This document shows, piece by piece, positions 1 to 8,363 of a stretch of DNA of 64,000 bases. Made by a program: the position numbers and the translations under genes. The DNA is from Paenibacillus sp. FSL K6-1096. GTDB taxonomy: Bacteria; Bacillota; Bacilli; Paenibacillales; Paenibacillaceae. Every line of letters starts with the position of its first letter. Position 1 is the stretch's first letter. The notes under the pieces are model-generated. The model did not search any database. It was not told the origin of the DNA and saw only the letters and a program-made list of their open reading frames with translations. The stretch covers positions 744,001 through 808,000 of the forward strand of contig NZ_CP150274.1 in NCBI RefSeq assembly GCF_037977055.1, in the 5' to 3' direction.

Positions 1-396
1 GGAAACGAAATCATCATTGTCCTTGGCTTCTTCCCAGATCGTCTGCGCATGGGCGGTCAGCACGGAGTATTCCTCGAAGGTTTTGGCGGGAATGCTCTTG
101 CTGCGCTGGTATTCCTTGCGGGCATCCTTCACAATCTTGTTCTGATTGCTGTTCAACTGGCTCATGACCTCAGGCCGGCTGAAATACTCGGTGAACGCGC
201 CCATCTCCTCTGATACCTCAAGCTTGAACGCTTCGGCACTCAGCATGCCCAATGTAGCTGAACGGATCTCAACGCCCTTACGCGGCGCACCGGTGCGCAG
301 ATCCCAGCCGAGAAGCCCGATCGCTTCATAGTAACCTTTAATCTTGGATAATAGCTCACTGAATTTCTCCCACTCTTCCCGGACCTGCTGTTCCAT
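1..396 (-). CDS. M32 family carboxypeptidase (N-terminal part, runs off the window)
   Basis: The frame is open from an ATG at 396 to the window edge (132 codons). The translation starts MEQQVREEWEKFSELLSKI and continues with IGLLGWDLRTGAPRKGVE, the N-terminal helical pattern of thermostable carboxypeptidase 1 (peptidase family M32, YpwA-type in Bacillus). These are cytoplasmic metallocarboxypeptidases that trim C-terminal residues; the HEXXH zinc site lies further downstream, outside the window, so catalytic residues cannot be checked. A GGCAGGTG-like ribosome site precedes the ATG. Family assignment rests on the N-terminal pattern only. Confidence 0.8.
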   Translation of the reverse strand, partial: MEQQVREEWEKFSELLSKIKGYYEAIGLLGWDLRTGAPRKGVEIRSATLGMLSAEAFKLEVSEEMGAFTEYFSRPEVMSQLNSNQNKIVKDARKEYQRSKSIPAKTFEEYSVLTAHAQTIWEEAKDNDDFVS

Positions 397-624
397 GGGT
401 AAGCACCTGCCTTGTTAATTTTTTCTACACCTCTTGATGATACTTTTTATAATCGCTATAATCAAATTCAGGCTGCACCTCTTCAAATTTGAAATGGTTG
501 GCGGTCTACAGAGCAGAAGCGGAAATACGCTTATACTCATCATGATTACGCACAGCAAGCTCTTTATGTTCGCCGCAAGACGCAGTACAATAAACTACAG
601 TTTAATTTGAGGAGGCGCATATGT

Positions 625-1203
625 ATGAGTCAGATTACAGACATTTTGGAGTTCAATAAGCATTTTGTGGAGGAGAAGGCATACGAGAGTTATCTGACCA
701 GCCGCTTTCCCGATAAGAAGATGCTGATCATCACCTGTATGGACACAAGGCTTGTTGAGCTCCTCCCCAAGGCAATGAACTTCAAGAACGGCGATGTTAA
801 AATCATCAAAAACGCCGGCGCTGTCATCTCCCAGCCGTTCGGGAGCGTGATGCGCAGCGTCATGGTTGCGCTGTATGAGCTGGATGCAGACGAGGTTATC
901 GTCGTCGGGCACTATGAATGCGGCATGGCCTCCCTAAACGCCGACAAAATGATTAATTCAATTAAGCAGCGGGGCGTGTCCGAGGAAGTGCTGAACACGC
1001 TCGAAAATTCGGGGATTAAACTGACAAAATGGCTGCGCGGGTTTGACAATGTGGAGGAAGGGGTAATTCAGACTGTGGAGCTGATCAAGCGCCATCCCCT
1101 ACTCCCACCAAACGTACCTATCCACGGCATGGTCATCGACCCGGCTACCGGAGCGCTTGAGCTTGTCTCGGATGGATACGCTGACGTGAAGACAACTCTC
1201 TGA
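625..1203 (+). CDS. Beta-class carbonic anhydrase
   Basis: The product (192 residues) interconverts CO2 and bicarbonate in the cytoplasm. The zinc-site signatures of beta-carbonic anhydrases are visible: CMDTR near residue 38 (Cys ligand and the Asp/Arg pair) and GHYECGM near residue 99 (His and second Cys). Length fits the short YtiB-like branch. GAGGAGG at 609-615 lies 9 nt before the ATG at 625, which is preferred over the in-frame TTG at 607. It is followed directly by a strong terminator, so it is probably monocistronic. Confidence 0.93.
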   Translation: MSQITDILEFNKHFVEEKAYESYLTSRFPDKKMLIITCMDTRLVELLPKAMNFKNGDVKIIKNAGAVISQPFGSVMRSVMVALYELDADEVIVVGHYECGMASLNADKMINSIKQRGVSEEVLNTLENSGIKLTKWLRGFDNVEEGVIQTVELIKRHPLLPPNVPIHGMVIDPATGALELVSDGYADVKTTL

Positions 1204-1216
1204 ATAACTGCTGTTT

Positions 1217-1245
1217 GCGCGGGTCCCGGACCCGCGCCTTTTTTA
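1217..1245 (+). terminator. Rho-independent terminator of the carbonic anhydrase gene
   Basis: A 9-bp perfect GC-rich stem (GCGCGGGTC / GACCCGCGC, 1217-1237) is followed by a run of T. It begins 13 nt after the stop codon. Confidence 0.9.
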
Positions 1246-1344
1246 AAATATAAGAATTTATAGGTTGCACACGATAACTTATCCTTATATTTCTCGCTGA
1301 AACGGGTGCCGTCCTTAAAAAGGACGGCAAAGCCGTTTCCGCTT
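1245..1344 (-). repeat. Dispersed ~100-bp palindromic intergenic repeat, copy 1
   Basis: This is nearly identical, in opposite orientation, to segments at 49627-49725 and 58108-58206. Read on the minus strand, it has a nested stem (GAAACGG...CGTTTC around GCCGTCC...GGACGGC), a conserved block CAGCGAGAAATATAAGGATA, and an AT-rich end in which ATATAAG can pair with CTTATAT. All three copies are intergenic. No transposase gene and no clear terminal inverted repeats are seen. It could be a REP/MITE-like element or a mobile terminator/RNA element. Confidence 0.85.
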
Positions 1345-1395
1345 GTTTACATTTATGAATATTAAAAATTGAAACCTTGGGCCTCCGCCTGCGTA

Positions 1396-1425
1396 TTACC
1401 GGGGGAACACCGGTAAGGTGTTACC
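1396..1425 (+). promoter_or_regulatory. Mutually exclusive leader hairpins upstream of the Tim44-like gene
   Basis: TTACCGG (1396-1402) can pair with CCGGTAA (1410-1416), while GGTAA (1412-1416) can instead pair with TTACC (1421-1425). The two pairings share bases, and they lie 27 nt before the start codon, just ahead of an AGGAGG. This could be a small leader switch, or chance in a GC-rich leader. Confidence 0.3.
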
Positions 1426-1452
1426 AAATCACTAGGAGGTTCACGTACTATA

Positions 1453-1890
1453 ATGAAACTAATGAAACACGCATTGATGATTGTCATGGCCTTCACCCTG
1501 TTCTTCGTCACAGCTGCACCTGACATGGCAGATGCCCGCCGCGGCGGCGGAGGCTTCAAGTCCGGTACCCGGGGCTTCACCACCACCCCGAAGAAATCCA
1601 CTACTGACAACGTGAAAAAAAGCGATAGCACCAAAAGCAGCACTTCCGGAACGGCAGCCAACGCAAACCGCGGCTTCTTCAGCGGCGGCGGACTGATGAA
1701 GGGCCTGATGATCGGCGGGATCGCCGGCCTGCTCTTCGGCAGCATGTTCGCCGGCATGGGCGCACTGGGAAATATCATCGGCTTCCTGATTAACATGATG
1801 GCCATCTACTTCGTCATTGTCCTGATCATGTCGTTCTTCAAGCGCAGACAGGAACGACGCAGACTGCAGGAAAGAGACGGGCGTTATTAA
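1453..1890 (+). CDS. Small Gly-rich membrane protein, Tim44-like annotation group
   Basis: A 145-residue protein. It has an N-terminal signal peptide (about residues 1-26, ending near AAPDMADA), a Gly/Arg and Ser/Thr/Lys-rich linker (27-75), then two hydrophobic segments (about 82-105 and 108-130) and a basic tail. Similar short proteins in Paenibacillus are annotated as Tim44-like, but no Tim44 core domain is visible, so function is unknown. AGGAGG at 1434-1439 is 13 nt from the ATG, a long spacing; the ATG at 1462 is further away still. The downstream gene starts 1 nt after its stop, so the two are probably translated together. Confidence 0.75.
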   Translation: MKLMKHALMIVMAFTLFFVTAAPDMADARRGGGGFKSGTRGFTTTPKKSTTDNVKKSDSTKSSTSGTAANANRGFFSGGGLMKGLMIGGIAGLLFGSMFAGMGALGNIIGFLINMMAIYFVIVLIMSFFKRRQERRRLQERDGRY

Positions 1891-1891
1891 G

Positions 1892-2179
1892 ATGGCGGTT
1901 ACGGTTCTCAGCATGGACGAGATTATCAACGCGATCTGCCTGCATATGGCGGAGCGCAAGGCTGTCCGGGTGGAGGAAGTCCAGGTCGAGCTCAGTTGGG
2001 ATGAAGACACCGGCTACACCGCAGAGGTCTGGACACAGGGCCGGAGCCAGTATCTGGTGGAATCCAATATGATTGAGGCCATTCTCCGGTATCTGCACAG
2101 CGAATACGGCATCCGCGCTTACCGCGAGGATGTGCGGCTGGAGCTCGATGAAGAGATTACAGCCGTTGTGAACGCTTAA
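1892..2179 (+). CDS. YxcD-like DUF2653 protein
   Basis: A 95-residue acidic cytoplasmic protein (begins MAVTVLSMDEIINAICLH) whose length and pattern match the YxcD/DUF2653 family of Bacillales, with no known function. It starts 1 nt after the preceding membrane-protein gene and ends in a shared bidirectional terminator, so it is the second gene of a two-gene operon. It may act with the membrane protein; that is inference from the pairing only. Confidence 0.8.
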   Translation: MAVTVLSMDEIINAICLHMAERKAVRVEEVQVELSWDEDTGYTAEVWTQGRSQYLVESNMIEAILRYLHSEYGIRAYREDVRLELDEEITAVVNA

Positions 2180-2209
2180 GCGTAATGCCAATAAGCCGTA
2201 ATTTTAAAC

Positions 2210-2238
2210 AAAGGGATGATCCGCCGGATCATCCCTTT
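2210..2238. terminator. Bidirectional terminator between convergent genes
   Basis: A 13-bp perfect stem (AAAGGGATGATCC / GGATCATCCCTTT) with a 3-nt loop and A/T runs on both ends lies between the YxcD-like gene (+) and the peptidase E-like gene (-). Confidence 0.9.
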
Positions 2239-2277
2239 ACTTTATGTACATTCAGCTACAGGCCAGACCGCCCGGGC

Positions 2278-2895
2278 CTAGCTGATGCTTTTAACGCTAA
2301 TCTCGTCGCCCTTGACCCAAATGACTTCGTTGTTGGTGATCGGACGCAAGCTGAGGGTAGCCGAATAGGTGTCCACAATCTGTTGCGCACTTTCTATAAA
2401 AGGGAAGCTGTTGTAATGCGGTACAGTATAGAACTCTACCAGGCCCAGCGCAGTAAAATCCGATAACTCTGGGGCCGGCTCTACGCTATCCATTCCTTGT
2501 ACATATTCAATACTCGCTGAGGCGATAATCGATCCGGCCGACTCTCCAATGTACAGCTTACCGGCGTTAACGGCATCCGCGATCATGGCATCTGCTCCGC
2601 TTCTTTTCAGCTCCTGCAGGAGATAGAAGGTATTGCCGCCGCTCACATAGATGTAATCATTCGTTTGAATCTTGGCAGCAATGTCCGCTGCGGGAGCGGT
2701 GGCTACATCCAGCTCGTCTACAATCAGCCCCAGCTGCTCAAGGGCCTCTCTTCCTTCGGTTACATAGACTACATATTCCTCCACTTTGCTGGCCGTGGGA
2801 ATGAAGGTTACCCTTTTACCGCTTAAGTCTGGCTCAAAATCTGCGAGCAGGCCGGCAACGTCAATAAAGGAGGAGGCCAAAAACATTTTTTTCAT
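2278..2895 (-). CDS. Peptidase E-like (S51) class I glutamine amidotransferase-fold protein
   Basis: The 205-residue protein has a nucleophile elbow GESAGSI (about residues 118-124) and YVSGGNTFYLL (about 83-93), typical of peptidase S51 / alpha-aspartyl dipeptidase relatives. S51 enzymes cleave Asp-Xaa dipeptides with a Ser-His-Glu set. Ser is present in the elbow and a His (VPHYNSF) lies downstream. It is cytoplasmic, with no signal peptide. An AGGAG lies about 10 nt before the ATG at 2895; an upstream ATG is in another frame and stops at once. Several non-peptidase relatives share this fold, so the substrate is uncertain. Confidence 0.85.
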   Translation of the reverse strand: MKKMFLASSFIDVAGLLADFEPDLSGKRVTFIPTASKVEEYVVYVTEGREALEQLGLIVDELDVATAPAADIAAKIQTNDYIYVSGGNTFYLLQELKRSGADAMIADAVNAGKLYIGESAGSIIASASIEYVQGMDSVEPAPELSDFTALGLVEFYTVPHYNSFPFIESAQQIVDTYSATLSLRPITNNEVIWVKGDEISVKSIS

Positions 2896-3035
2896 ACCAT
2901 CATAGCTCCTGTCTTGTCTGTCTTACTGCCAGTATAACAGATCAATATTCCATTGGCACAAGCGCCGGGCAGCCGAATAACCGGATCAGCCGTGTGCCGA
3001 CCCGGTTATCAAGCGCCGAAGGAGAATCCCCTCAC

Positions 3036-3398
3036 TTAGAGTAACGAAATCGCCAGCAGCTCATACAGGACCAGCGGAACGATCACATTGCTGCTCACCG
3101 CACCCGGATAAGGGTAACCGGGATAGCCATAGCCGGGATAAGGCTTGTAGTACGGATTGTAATACCCGCGGCCGTTCTCCATGGTCACTGTTACGGTCAG
3201 ATACAGGTTTTTGCTGTCCATCCCGGCGAGGGTGCCTTCATGCATCTGTCCGTCAAGCGTCTGCACCTGCACTTGATGATTCAGATATGGCTTGCAACTC
3301 TGATGCAGAGAATCGCGAACCCCTTGCATATGCTTAACCGCCGCTGGGTCTGCCTGGTAGATCACCGTTGTTTGCGGGCCGGACTGATAGGTTGACAT
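3036..3398 (-). CDS. Small protein with Sm-like core and Tyr/Pro/Gly-rich tail
   Basis: A 120-residue protein. Residues about 40-72 (QVQVQTLDGQMHEGTLAGMD then NLYLTV) follow the strand pattern of Sm/LSm-like small beta-barrels. Then comes a repetitive stretch rich in YYNPYYKPYPGYGYPG and a hydrophobic C-terminus (VIVPLVLYELLAISLL). The aromatic Pro/Gly-rich stretch is reminiscent of spore-coat or envelope proteins, but no named family is recognised. It stands alone, transcribed the same way as its neighbours. Confidence 0.65.
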   Translation of the reverse strand: MSTYQSGPQTTVIYQADPAAVKHMQGVRDSLHQSCKPYLNHQVQVQTLDGQMHEGTLAGMDSKNLYLTVTVTMENGRGYYNPYYKPYPGYGYPGYPYPGAVSSNVIVPLVLYELLAISLL

Positions 3399-3554
3399 GA
3401 GCGTTAGACCTCCGTATTAGTGGATTTGCTCCATTCTATGCACCTGCCCAGCCCGGGGTGCCTAGCCTGCTCTGCACTTCCCATTCTACGCTGCACCGCA
3501 CGCCAAATAGCCGTACACCGGAACCTCCAACATACGGCTTGAACTATTTTTCAC

Positions 3555-4394
3555 TTAAAAAGCAACGCCGATTCCGCCCTGTCCGGCATATGTTCCCATC
3601 ACAGGCCCCATCGTGGACAGCAGAATCTCTTTGAAGGGATGCTTCTCCAGAATGCGTGCCTTGACCTCCAGCGCCAGCTTCTCGCAATTGCTGTGAACAA
3701 TGGCGATCACCGCCTGTTCATAATCATGCTGCTTGTGGTCCAGCTTGGCCAGCAGATGGGTCAGCGCTTTGGGTAGCCCCCGGGTCTTCTCCACCACTTC
3801 AACGACACCCTCGTCGCTGATCTTCAGCAGCAGCTTGATATTCAGCACGGAGGCGACAGCGCCGGAGATGCGGCTTAGCCGGCCGCCTTTGATTACATTC
3901 TCCAGGCTATCCAGCGTGAAGTAGGCCATCGTCTCTTCAACCTTATCCAGCACTTTATCCTTCAGCTCGGCCAGGCTTGTTGCCGTCAGTGACCATTTGG
4001 CTGCCATCGCGACAATCAGGGACAGTCCGCCTGAGAACAGTTTGGAATCTATAATTTCAATCGCATTGGGATGTCCCTCTTCCTCGTACATTTCCTTGGC
4101 GATCATTGCGGTCTGATAAGTACTGCTGATATTGGAGGACATGCAGATCACCATAATATCAGTGCCTGCCTCCACCTCCTTGAAGCTATTCAGGAAGGTC
4201 TGCGGGCTCGGGCTTGCCGTGGTCGGCAGCTCCTTCTCTTCATGCATCCGCGCATAGAAATCCTTCGTATCCATATCATCCGGCATAAGCTCATGGCCGA
4301 AATGAACCGGAAGATGAACAATAGAGATATCGTACTGCCGGATGTACTCAGGGGGTAAATCGGAACCGCTGTCGGTAATAATCTTGATGGGCAT
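3555..4394 (-). CDS. DegV family fatty-acid-binding protein
   Basis: The protein (279 residues) begins MPIKIITDSGSDLP, the DegV signature, with the following HLPVHFG strand and TTASPSPQTF loop. It continues with ICMSSNISSTYQTA and GGRLSRISGAVASVLNIKLLL, both typical of DegV. Family members bind fatty acids; some act as FakB subunits that deliver fatty acids to the kinase FakA. No fakA is nearby. An AAAGGAG site precedes the ATG. A weak hairpin (AGCCGTA...TACGGCT, 3511-3539) follows the stop. Confidence 0.92.
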   Translation of the reverse strand: MPIKIITDSGSDLPPEYIRQYDISIVHLPVHFGHELMPDDMDTKDFYARMHEEKELPTTASPSPQTFLNSFKEVEAGTDIMVICMSSNISSTYQTAMIAKEMYEEEGHPNAIEIIDSKLFSGGLSLIVAMAAKWSLTATSLAELKDKVLDKVEETMAYFTLDSLENVIKGGRLSRISGAVASVLNIKLLLKISDEGVVEVVEKTRGLPKALTHLLAKLDHKQHDYEQAVIAIVHSNCEKLALEVKARILEKHPFKEILLSTMGPVMGTYAGQGGIGVAF

Positions 4395-4545
4395 CAGGGT
4401 GATCTCCTTTCAATTCTATATCATTATAGCCACCCTGCAGGATCGGCAATAGTACAATTTATAACTTGTCAAAATCAGAGTTTTGTGCTTAGGCTGACTT
4501 ATGGTATGGTTGAACTATATGTGAACAGAAATGGAGTGTACCCTG

Positions 4546-4779
4546 ATGAGCAAGAACAGCGTATGGAACCGGGGCAAGCATAATGGGGCCGGCCTGTCCA
4601 AGAAGCCCCCGGTCAACACAGAGCAGGAGAGCGGGAGCGCCGAAGAGACGGCTCCGGTTGACAATAGCAAGGATGAGGCAGCTATGGCCCGGATCGATAC
4701 CGTGAAGCCGATGAACCGCAGCAATTGGGTAAGCCGGCCTGCCCGCACGAAGCCGCAGAAGCCTGAACGGAGGTCATAG
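4546..4779 (+). CDS. Small hydrophilic, probably disordered protein
   Basis: A 77-residue Lys/Pro/Glu/Ser-rich protein (MSKNSVWNRGKHNGAGLSKK) without hydrophobic segments. The ATG at 4546 is preferred because GGAG at 4532-4535 lies about 9 nt upstream; the longer ATG at 4531 has no site. Its 3' end overlaps the convergent phosphotransferase gene by 6 nt. No family is recognised; coding status is supported only by the ribosome site and composition. Confidence 0.5.
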   Translation: MSKNSVWNRGKHNGAGLSKKPPVNTEQESGSAEETAPVDNSKDEAAMARIDTVKPMNRSNWVSRPARTKPQKPERRS

Positions 4780-5634
4780 CAGGCCGTCCGGCAAAAATAC
4801 ATTCTGCTGCATTAGCGCCCGCATCACAGTAAGCGTGTTGCGGTGCAGCGGAACGCCGGTGGTCCGGTGGAGCTGAAGCCAGCGCAGCGAGGCCAGTGCC
4901 TCGAACAGCACAAGCTCTGCCGGAGTGCAGCTGCCTGAGGTGAGGAATGCCCTCTGGTAGATACCGGCGTACCGCTCGCCCGCATAGACCCTAAGCAGCA
5001 GAATAGACCAGGCTATGTCATACCGTGGGTCACCGAGCTGAACATTGGTCCAGTCAATAATGGTGTATTGTCCGGCTGACTCCAGAACATTGCCCAGATG
5101 ATAATCTCCATGAATCAGGCGGTCCGGGGTTATCTCTGCCTGAGCGATCAGCTTCCCCGCCAGTGCCCGGATCTCCGGCTGCTGCCCCCATTCCGGGAAG
5201 AAGTAGTCGATGAATTCATAAGACGGCACATGGACTCCGTCCAGTGTATTAAGATCTAGCTTATGTATATTGAGCAGATTATGCGCTATGGCTGCGAGGC
5301 CTGCCGCATTCACCTTGCGGACGGGGGTTCCGTCGTAACTCATTAACAGCACATGATAGCCCTCCGCATCCACGCCCCAGGCGTAAGGATTGGATACCGC
5401 GCAGCCCTGACTGTAGAGGCGCTCCAGCACCTTGTATTGCAGCGGAATGTCCGGCCGGGATTCACGGTTCCAGCTTTTGAGCACCAGCTCTGTATCTCCC
5501 AGCTTTACCCGCTGTACCTCCGCTTCCAAGCCTCCCTGCATGGAAGTAAGCACCGCCCCGTCAGCCTTCCTAAGCAGCTTCTCACCTTCCGCAGACTGTT
5601 CTTTCCAGTCTATATCGCCAAGCCTGTATTTCAT
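4774..5634 (-). CDS. APH-fold phosphotransferase
   Basis: The protein (286 residues) belongs to the aminoglycoside phosphotransferase/choline kinase superfamily. The catalytic loop LIHGDYHLGNVL (about 172-183) carries the catalytic Asp and metal-binding Asn, and IIDWTNVQLGDPRYDIAW (about 191-208) is the DxD-type metal loop. The N-lobe is short. Substrates in the family include aminoglycosides, macrolides, homoserine and fructosamine, and none can be chosen from sequence. The ATG at 5634 follows GAGGGGG. It stands alone, so a resistance role should not be assumed. Confidence 0.85.
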   Translation of the reverse strand: MKYRLGDIDWKEQSAEGEKLLRKADGAVLTSMQGGLEAEVQRVKLGDTELVLKSWNRESRPDIPLQYKVLERLYSQGCAVSNPYAWGVDAEGYHVLLMSYDGTPVRKVNAAGLAAIAHNLLNIHKLDLNTLDGVHVPSYEFIDYFFPEWGQQPEIRALAGKLIAQAEITPDRLIHGDYHLGNVLESAGQYTIIDWTNVQLGDPRYDIAWSILLLRVYAGERYAGIYQRAFLTSGSCTPAELVLFEALASLRWLQLHRTTGVPLHRNTLTVMRALMQQNVFLPDGLL

Positions 5635-5739
5635 GATGATGCCCCCTCTCAGTTAACAATTCCTTCTCTAGGCACTTTCCCTACAACCCTGAATAGTATA
5701 TCCCCATAGGACCATCAACCGGCAAATGGAGGAAGTATT

Positions 5740-6549
5740 ATGGAGCATTGGATCAGAGTTGAACCGGACGTCAAAATCTATGTCAATGACATCAATCCGC
5801 TGGGCAGCAGGACCATCCTGTTCATCCACGGCTGGCCGGCTAACCACCGGATGTTCGAATACCAGTACAACCAGCTGATCCCGCTGGGCTACCGGTGTAT
5901 CGGAGTGGATATGCGTGGCTTCGGCCAATCGGATAAGCCAACCGGCCGGTACGACTATAACCGGCTCGCCGATGATATCCGCTGTGTCATCGGCGCCCTG
6001 GGATTGCAGAACATTACGCTGGGCGGACATTCCACCGGCGGCGCCGTCGCCATCCGGTATATGGCCCGGCATCAGGGCTACGGGGTCTCCAGGCTTGCAC
6101 TGTTTGCAGCAGCAGCCCCCAGTCTGATTCAGCGCCCGGGCTTCCCGTACGGCACGATCAGAGAGGTCATTGAGCAGATTATTCAGGCCACCTGGCAGGA
6201 CCGGCCGAAGATGCTGCGGGATTTCGGTGACATGTTCTTCTATCACAAGGTCTCACAGCCGTTCTCCGACTGGTTTTTCCAGCTCGGGCTGGAAGCGGCA
6301 AGCTGGTCTACGATCGCTGTCTCCGAGGCCTGGCTCACCGAGGAGCTGTTCCAGGATCTGGCCTGCATCCGGGTCCCGACCCTGATTATGCACGGCATCC
6401 ATGATCAGGTCTGCCTGTATCCGCTGGCAGTGGCCCAGCATCAGGGAATCAGGCATTCCGTGCTTATACCGTTCGAGAACAGCGGGCACGGACTCTTCTA
6501 TGACGAACGGGAACGCTTCAACCGGGAGCTGTCCGCCTTCGCCCGCTAG
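5740..6549 (+). CDS. Alpha/beta hydrolase
   Basis: The product (269 residues) has the oxyanion segment FIHGWPANHRMFEYQ (about 28-42), the strand VDMRGFGQSDKP, and the nucleophile elbow GGHSTGGAVA (about 93-102). A later MHGIHDQVC supplies the acid and ENSGHGLFY the catalytic His. The order matches non-haem haloperoxidase/esterase-type hydrolases. It is cytoplasmic, and the substrate is unknown. A GGAGG-type site precedes the ATG. It is monocistronic and followed by a hairpin. Confidence 0.9.
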   Translation: MEHWIRVEPDVKIYVNDINPLGSRTILFIHGWPANHRMFEYQYNQLIPLGYRCIGVDMRGFGQSDKPTGRYDYNRLADDIRCVIGALGLQNITLGGHSTGGAVAIRYMARHQGYGVSRLALFAAAAPSLIQRPGFPYGTIREVIEQIIQATWQDRPKMLRDFGDMFFYHKVSQPFSDWFFQLGLEAASWSTIAVSEAWLTEELFQDLACIRVPTLIMHGIHDQVCLYPLAVAQHQGIRHSVLIPFENSGHGLFYDERERFNRELSAFAR

Positions 6550-6567
6550 ACAATCCGCTATACGAAT

Positions 6568-6603
6568 ACAGCCGTTTCTTTGCCGGAGCAAGGAAACGGC
6601 TGT
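6568..6603 (+). terminator. Hairpin after the alpha/beta hydrolase gene
   Basis: ACAGCCGTTTC (6568-6578) pairs perfectly with GAAACGGCTGT (6593-6603), 18 nt after the stop. The following T tract is weak (ATTATTTT). Confidence 0.7.
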
Positions 6604-6632
6604 AGCATTATTTTAGCAGATTAAGGTTGACC

Positions 6633-7322
6633 TTACAGCTCCAGCGACTCCCCTAAACCAAGCGCTGTCCCCCGGATTCCCGCTTCCTCCAGCGCCTTCA
6701 CGAAGGCCCCGGCATCCTGGCGGATCGGCGGGAAGGTATTGTAATGAACCGGAAGCACCTGCTTCGCGCCCAGCCACTTCGCCGCAATCAAGGCATGCTC
6801 TGGTCCCATAGTGAAATGACCGCCGATAGGCAGAATAGCCAAATCTATGGAATACAGCTCCCCGAACATCTTCAGGTCACCGAACAGCCCGGTATCTCCG
6901 GCATGAAGCACGGTACGTCCCTCCGCCTCAACAATGAAGCCCGCCGGCGTTCCGCCATAGATTCTCTGTCCATCCTCCAGCGTGATGCTGGAAGTGTGGA
7001 AGGCATGAATCATCGTCGCCTTGGCAAAGCCAAGGTCCACCGTTCCCCCGATGTTCATCCCGATCGTCTTCTTCGCTCCCTGACCCTCCAGATGACCTGC
7101 GAGTTCCACATTGGCTACAACTACCGCCTGATTCCGCTCAGCAATCGGCACAGCGTCCAGGATATGGTCCATATGGGCGTGAGTCAGCAGTACGGCATCG
7201 GTCTGAATATCCTCTACCTTCGTCACCGCCGCCGGATTGCCGCTAATGAACGGGTCGATAATCAGCGATTTGCCGTTCACCTCAATTTGAACACAGGAAT
7301 GGCTGTGGTAGGTAATTTTCAT
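6633..7322 (-). CDS. UPF0173 metal-dependent hydrolase (metallo-beta-lactamase fold)
   Basis: The protein (229 residues) has the double-metal site motif THAHMDHILDAV (about 52-63), with further ligands in HAGDTGLFGD and PVHYNTFPP. Length and order match the UPF0173/YtkL group, whose substrate is not established. The ATG at 7322 is chosen over the longer frame from 7388 because GAGGAG lies about 9 nt upstream and the extra 22 residues are unlike the family. It is cytoplasmic. Confidence 0.9.
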   Translation of the reverse strand: MKITYHSHSCVQIEVNGKSLIIDPFISGNPAAVTKVEDIQTDAVLLTHAHMDHILDAVPIAERNQAVVVANVELAGHLEGQGAKKTIGMNIGGTVDLGFAKATMIHAFHTSSITLEDGQRIYGGTPAGFIVEAEGRTVLHAGDTGLFGDLKMFGELYSIDLAILPIGGHFTMGPEHALIAAKWLGAKQVLPVHYNTFPPIRQDAGAFVKALEEAGIRGTALGLGESLEL

Positions 7323-7526
7323 AGAATTCGTCTCCTCTTCTTGATTAGTTTCAATAGGTACTAAGGAATGCATCGTGCAAAAACCCAAGGTTTACGATAC
7401 AATGACACCAAGTTGCTCTAAATTCAAATCCAGCAGTGCGATTGACGAATATAACATAAATTATAACGTTCGTTTGTTTTTATGATATATCTATTCCTGC
7501 CAGCTGTCAAGAGAGGTGTGAAGAAG

Positions 7527-8315
7527 TTGCTGTCCGTTGAGAAAACAATGCTGTTTCTGTTATCTAAAGTGAAGCAGATGGGCGCCCAGCAGTTAGTCGA
7601 GATCTATGAGCACAGGGGGTACACCTCCACCTATATCCGCAACGCCCTGTCCCGTTTGAAAAAAGAGGGCTATATCGCATCCCCGGCACGTTCCAGGTAT
7701 AACGTCACTGCCGAGGGGCTCGCCTACATTAAGGCGATTAACAGCAAGCCGGCCCGTTATCAGGAGCAGTGGGACCATACCTGGGATGTAGTAATGCTCG
7801 AGGTTCCCGAATCGGAACGCAAGAAGCGCGACCTGTTCCGCTCAGCACTCGGGCAACTGGGTTACGGGCTTTTATATAACAGTGTGTACATCTCACCATG
7901 GAACTATCAGGATGAGGTTACAGCCCAGATCCAGAAACTGGAGCTGAATGGCAGGGTGTCCATCCTGCAAGGCCAATTCCAGGAAGGCACGATTACACCG
8001 CTCAAAGCGCAGGCCATCTGGCACCTGGACGACATCGAAGCCTTATACCGGAAGAAAGCAGTCTGGCTGAAGGGAGAATTCGCTCCGAGATTAGCGGATA
8101 CCCTTCAGGCGGGGCAACCATTACAGCTGTTCCTGCTATATTTGCAAATGGGTGAGGAGTTAAGCGGACTGTTCATGGCCGACCCCTATCTCCCGGATGA
8201 GCTGCTACCAGACCACTGGCCGGGCAAACAGGTCCTCTCAGACATGAGAGAATACATGGTTAGAGCCGCTCAGGCGATACCTGCGGATTCGTTCTATGCT
8301 CCCTTCGTCCAATAA
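7527..8315 (+). CDS. PaaX-like transcriptional regulator
   Basis: A PaaX-type repressor of 262 residues from TTG 7527. The N-terminal winged helix (about 1-75) contains STYIRNALSRLKKEGYI, followed by the PaaX central domain (YQEQWDHTWDVVMLEVP, about 80-170) and the C-terminal region. Known PaaX proteins respond to aryl-CoA esters, but no phenylacetate genes are nearby. TTG 7527 is preferred because GAGAGG (7511-7516) lies 10 nt upstream; GTG 7518 and ATG 7482 are in frame but poorly spaced or lack a site. An AACG-TT-CGTT inverted repeat near 7467 could be an operator. Confidence 0.85.
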   Translation: MLSVEKTMLFLLSKVKQMGAQQLVEIYEHRGYTSTYIRNALSRLKKEGYIASPARSRYNVTAEGLAYIKAINSKPARYQEQWDHTWDVVMLEVPESERKKRDLFRSALGQLGYGLLYNSVYISPWNYQDEVTAQIQKLELNGRVSILQGQFQEGTITPLKAQAIWHLDDIEALYRKKAVWLKGEFAPRLADTLQAGQPLQLFLLYLQMGEELSGLFMADPYLPDELLPDHWPGKQVLSDMREYMVRAAQAIPADSFYAPFVQ

Positions 8316-8363
8316 GGTATGGCAAAGAGCAGCCCAGACTCCGGACTGCTCTTCGTATGTGAA

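Noticed and set aside
607..912. Minus-strand frame of 105 codons inside the carbonic anhydrase gene
   Set aside because: It is a shadow of the conserved plus-strand gene, with no ribosome site.
1145..1330. Small open frames sharing the peptide VSARNIRISYRV at 1.2, 49.7 and 58.2 kb
   Set aside because: They arise because the three copies of the 100-bp palindromic repeat share DNA sequence; the frames have no ribosome sites and begin in unrelated flanking sequence.
4774..5634. Calling the APH-fold protein an antibiotic-resistance gene
   Set aside because: The kinase motifs are shared by many non-resistance enzymes, and there is no mobile or resistance context.
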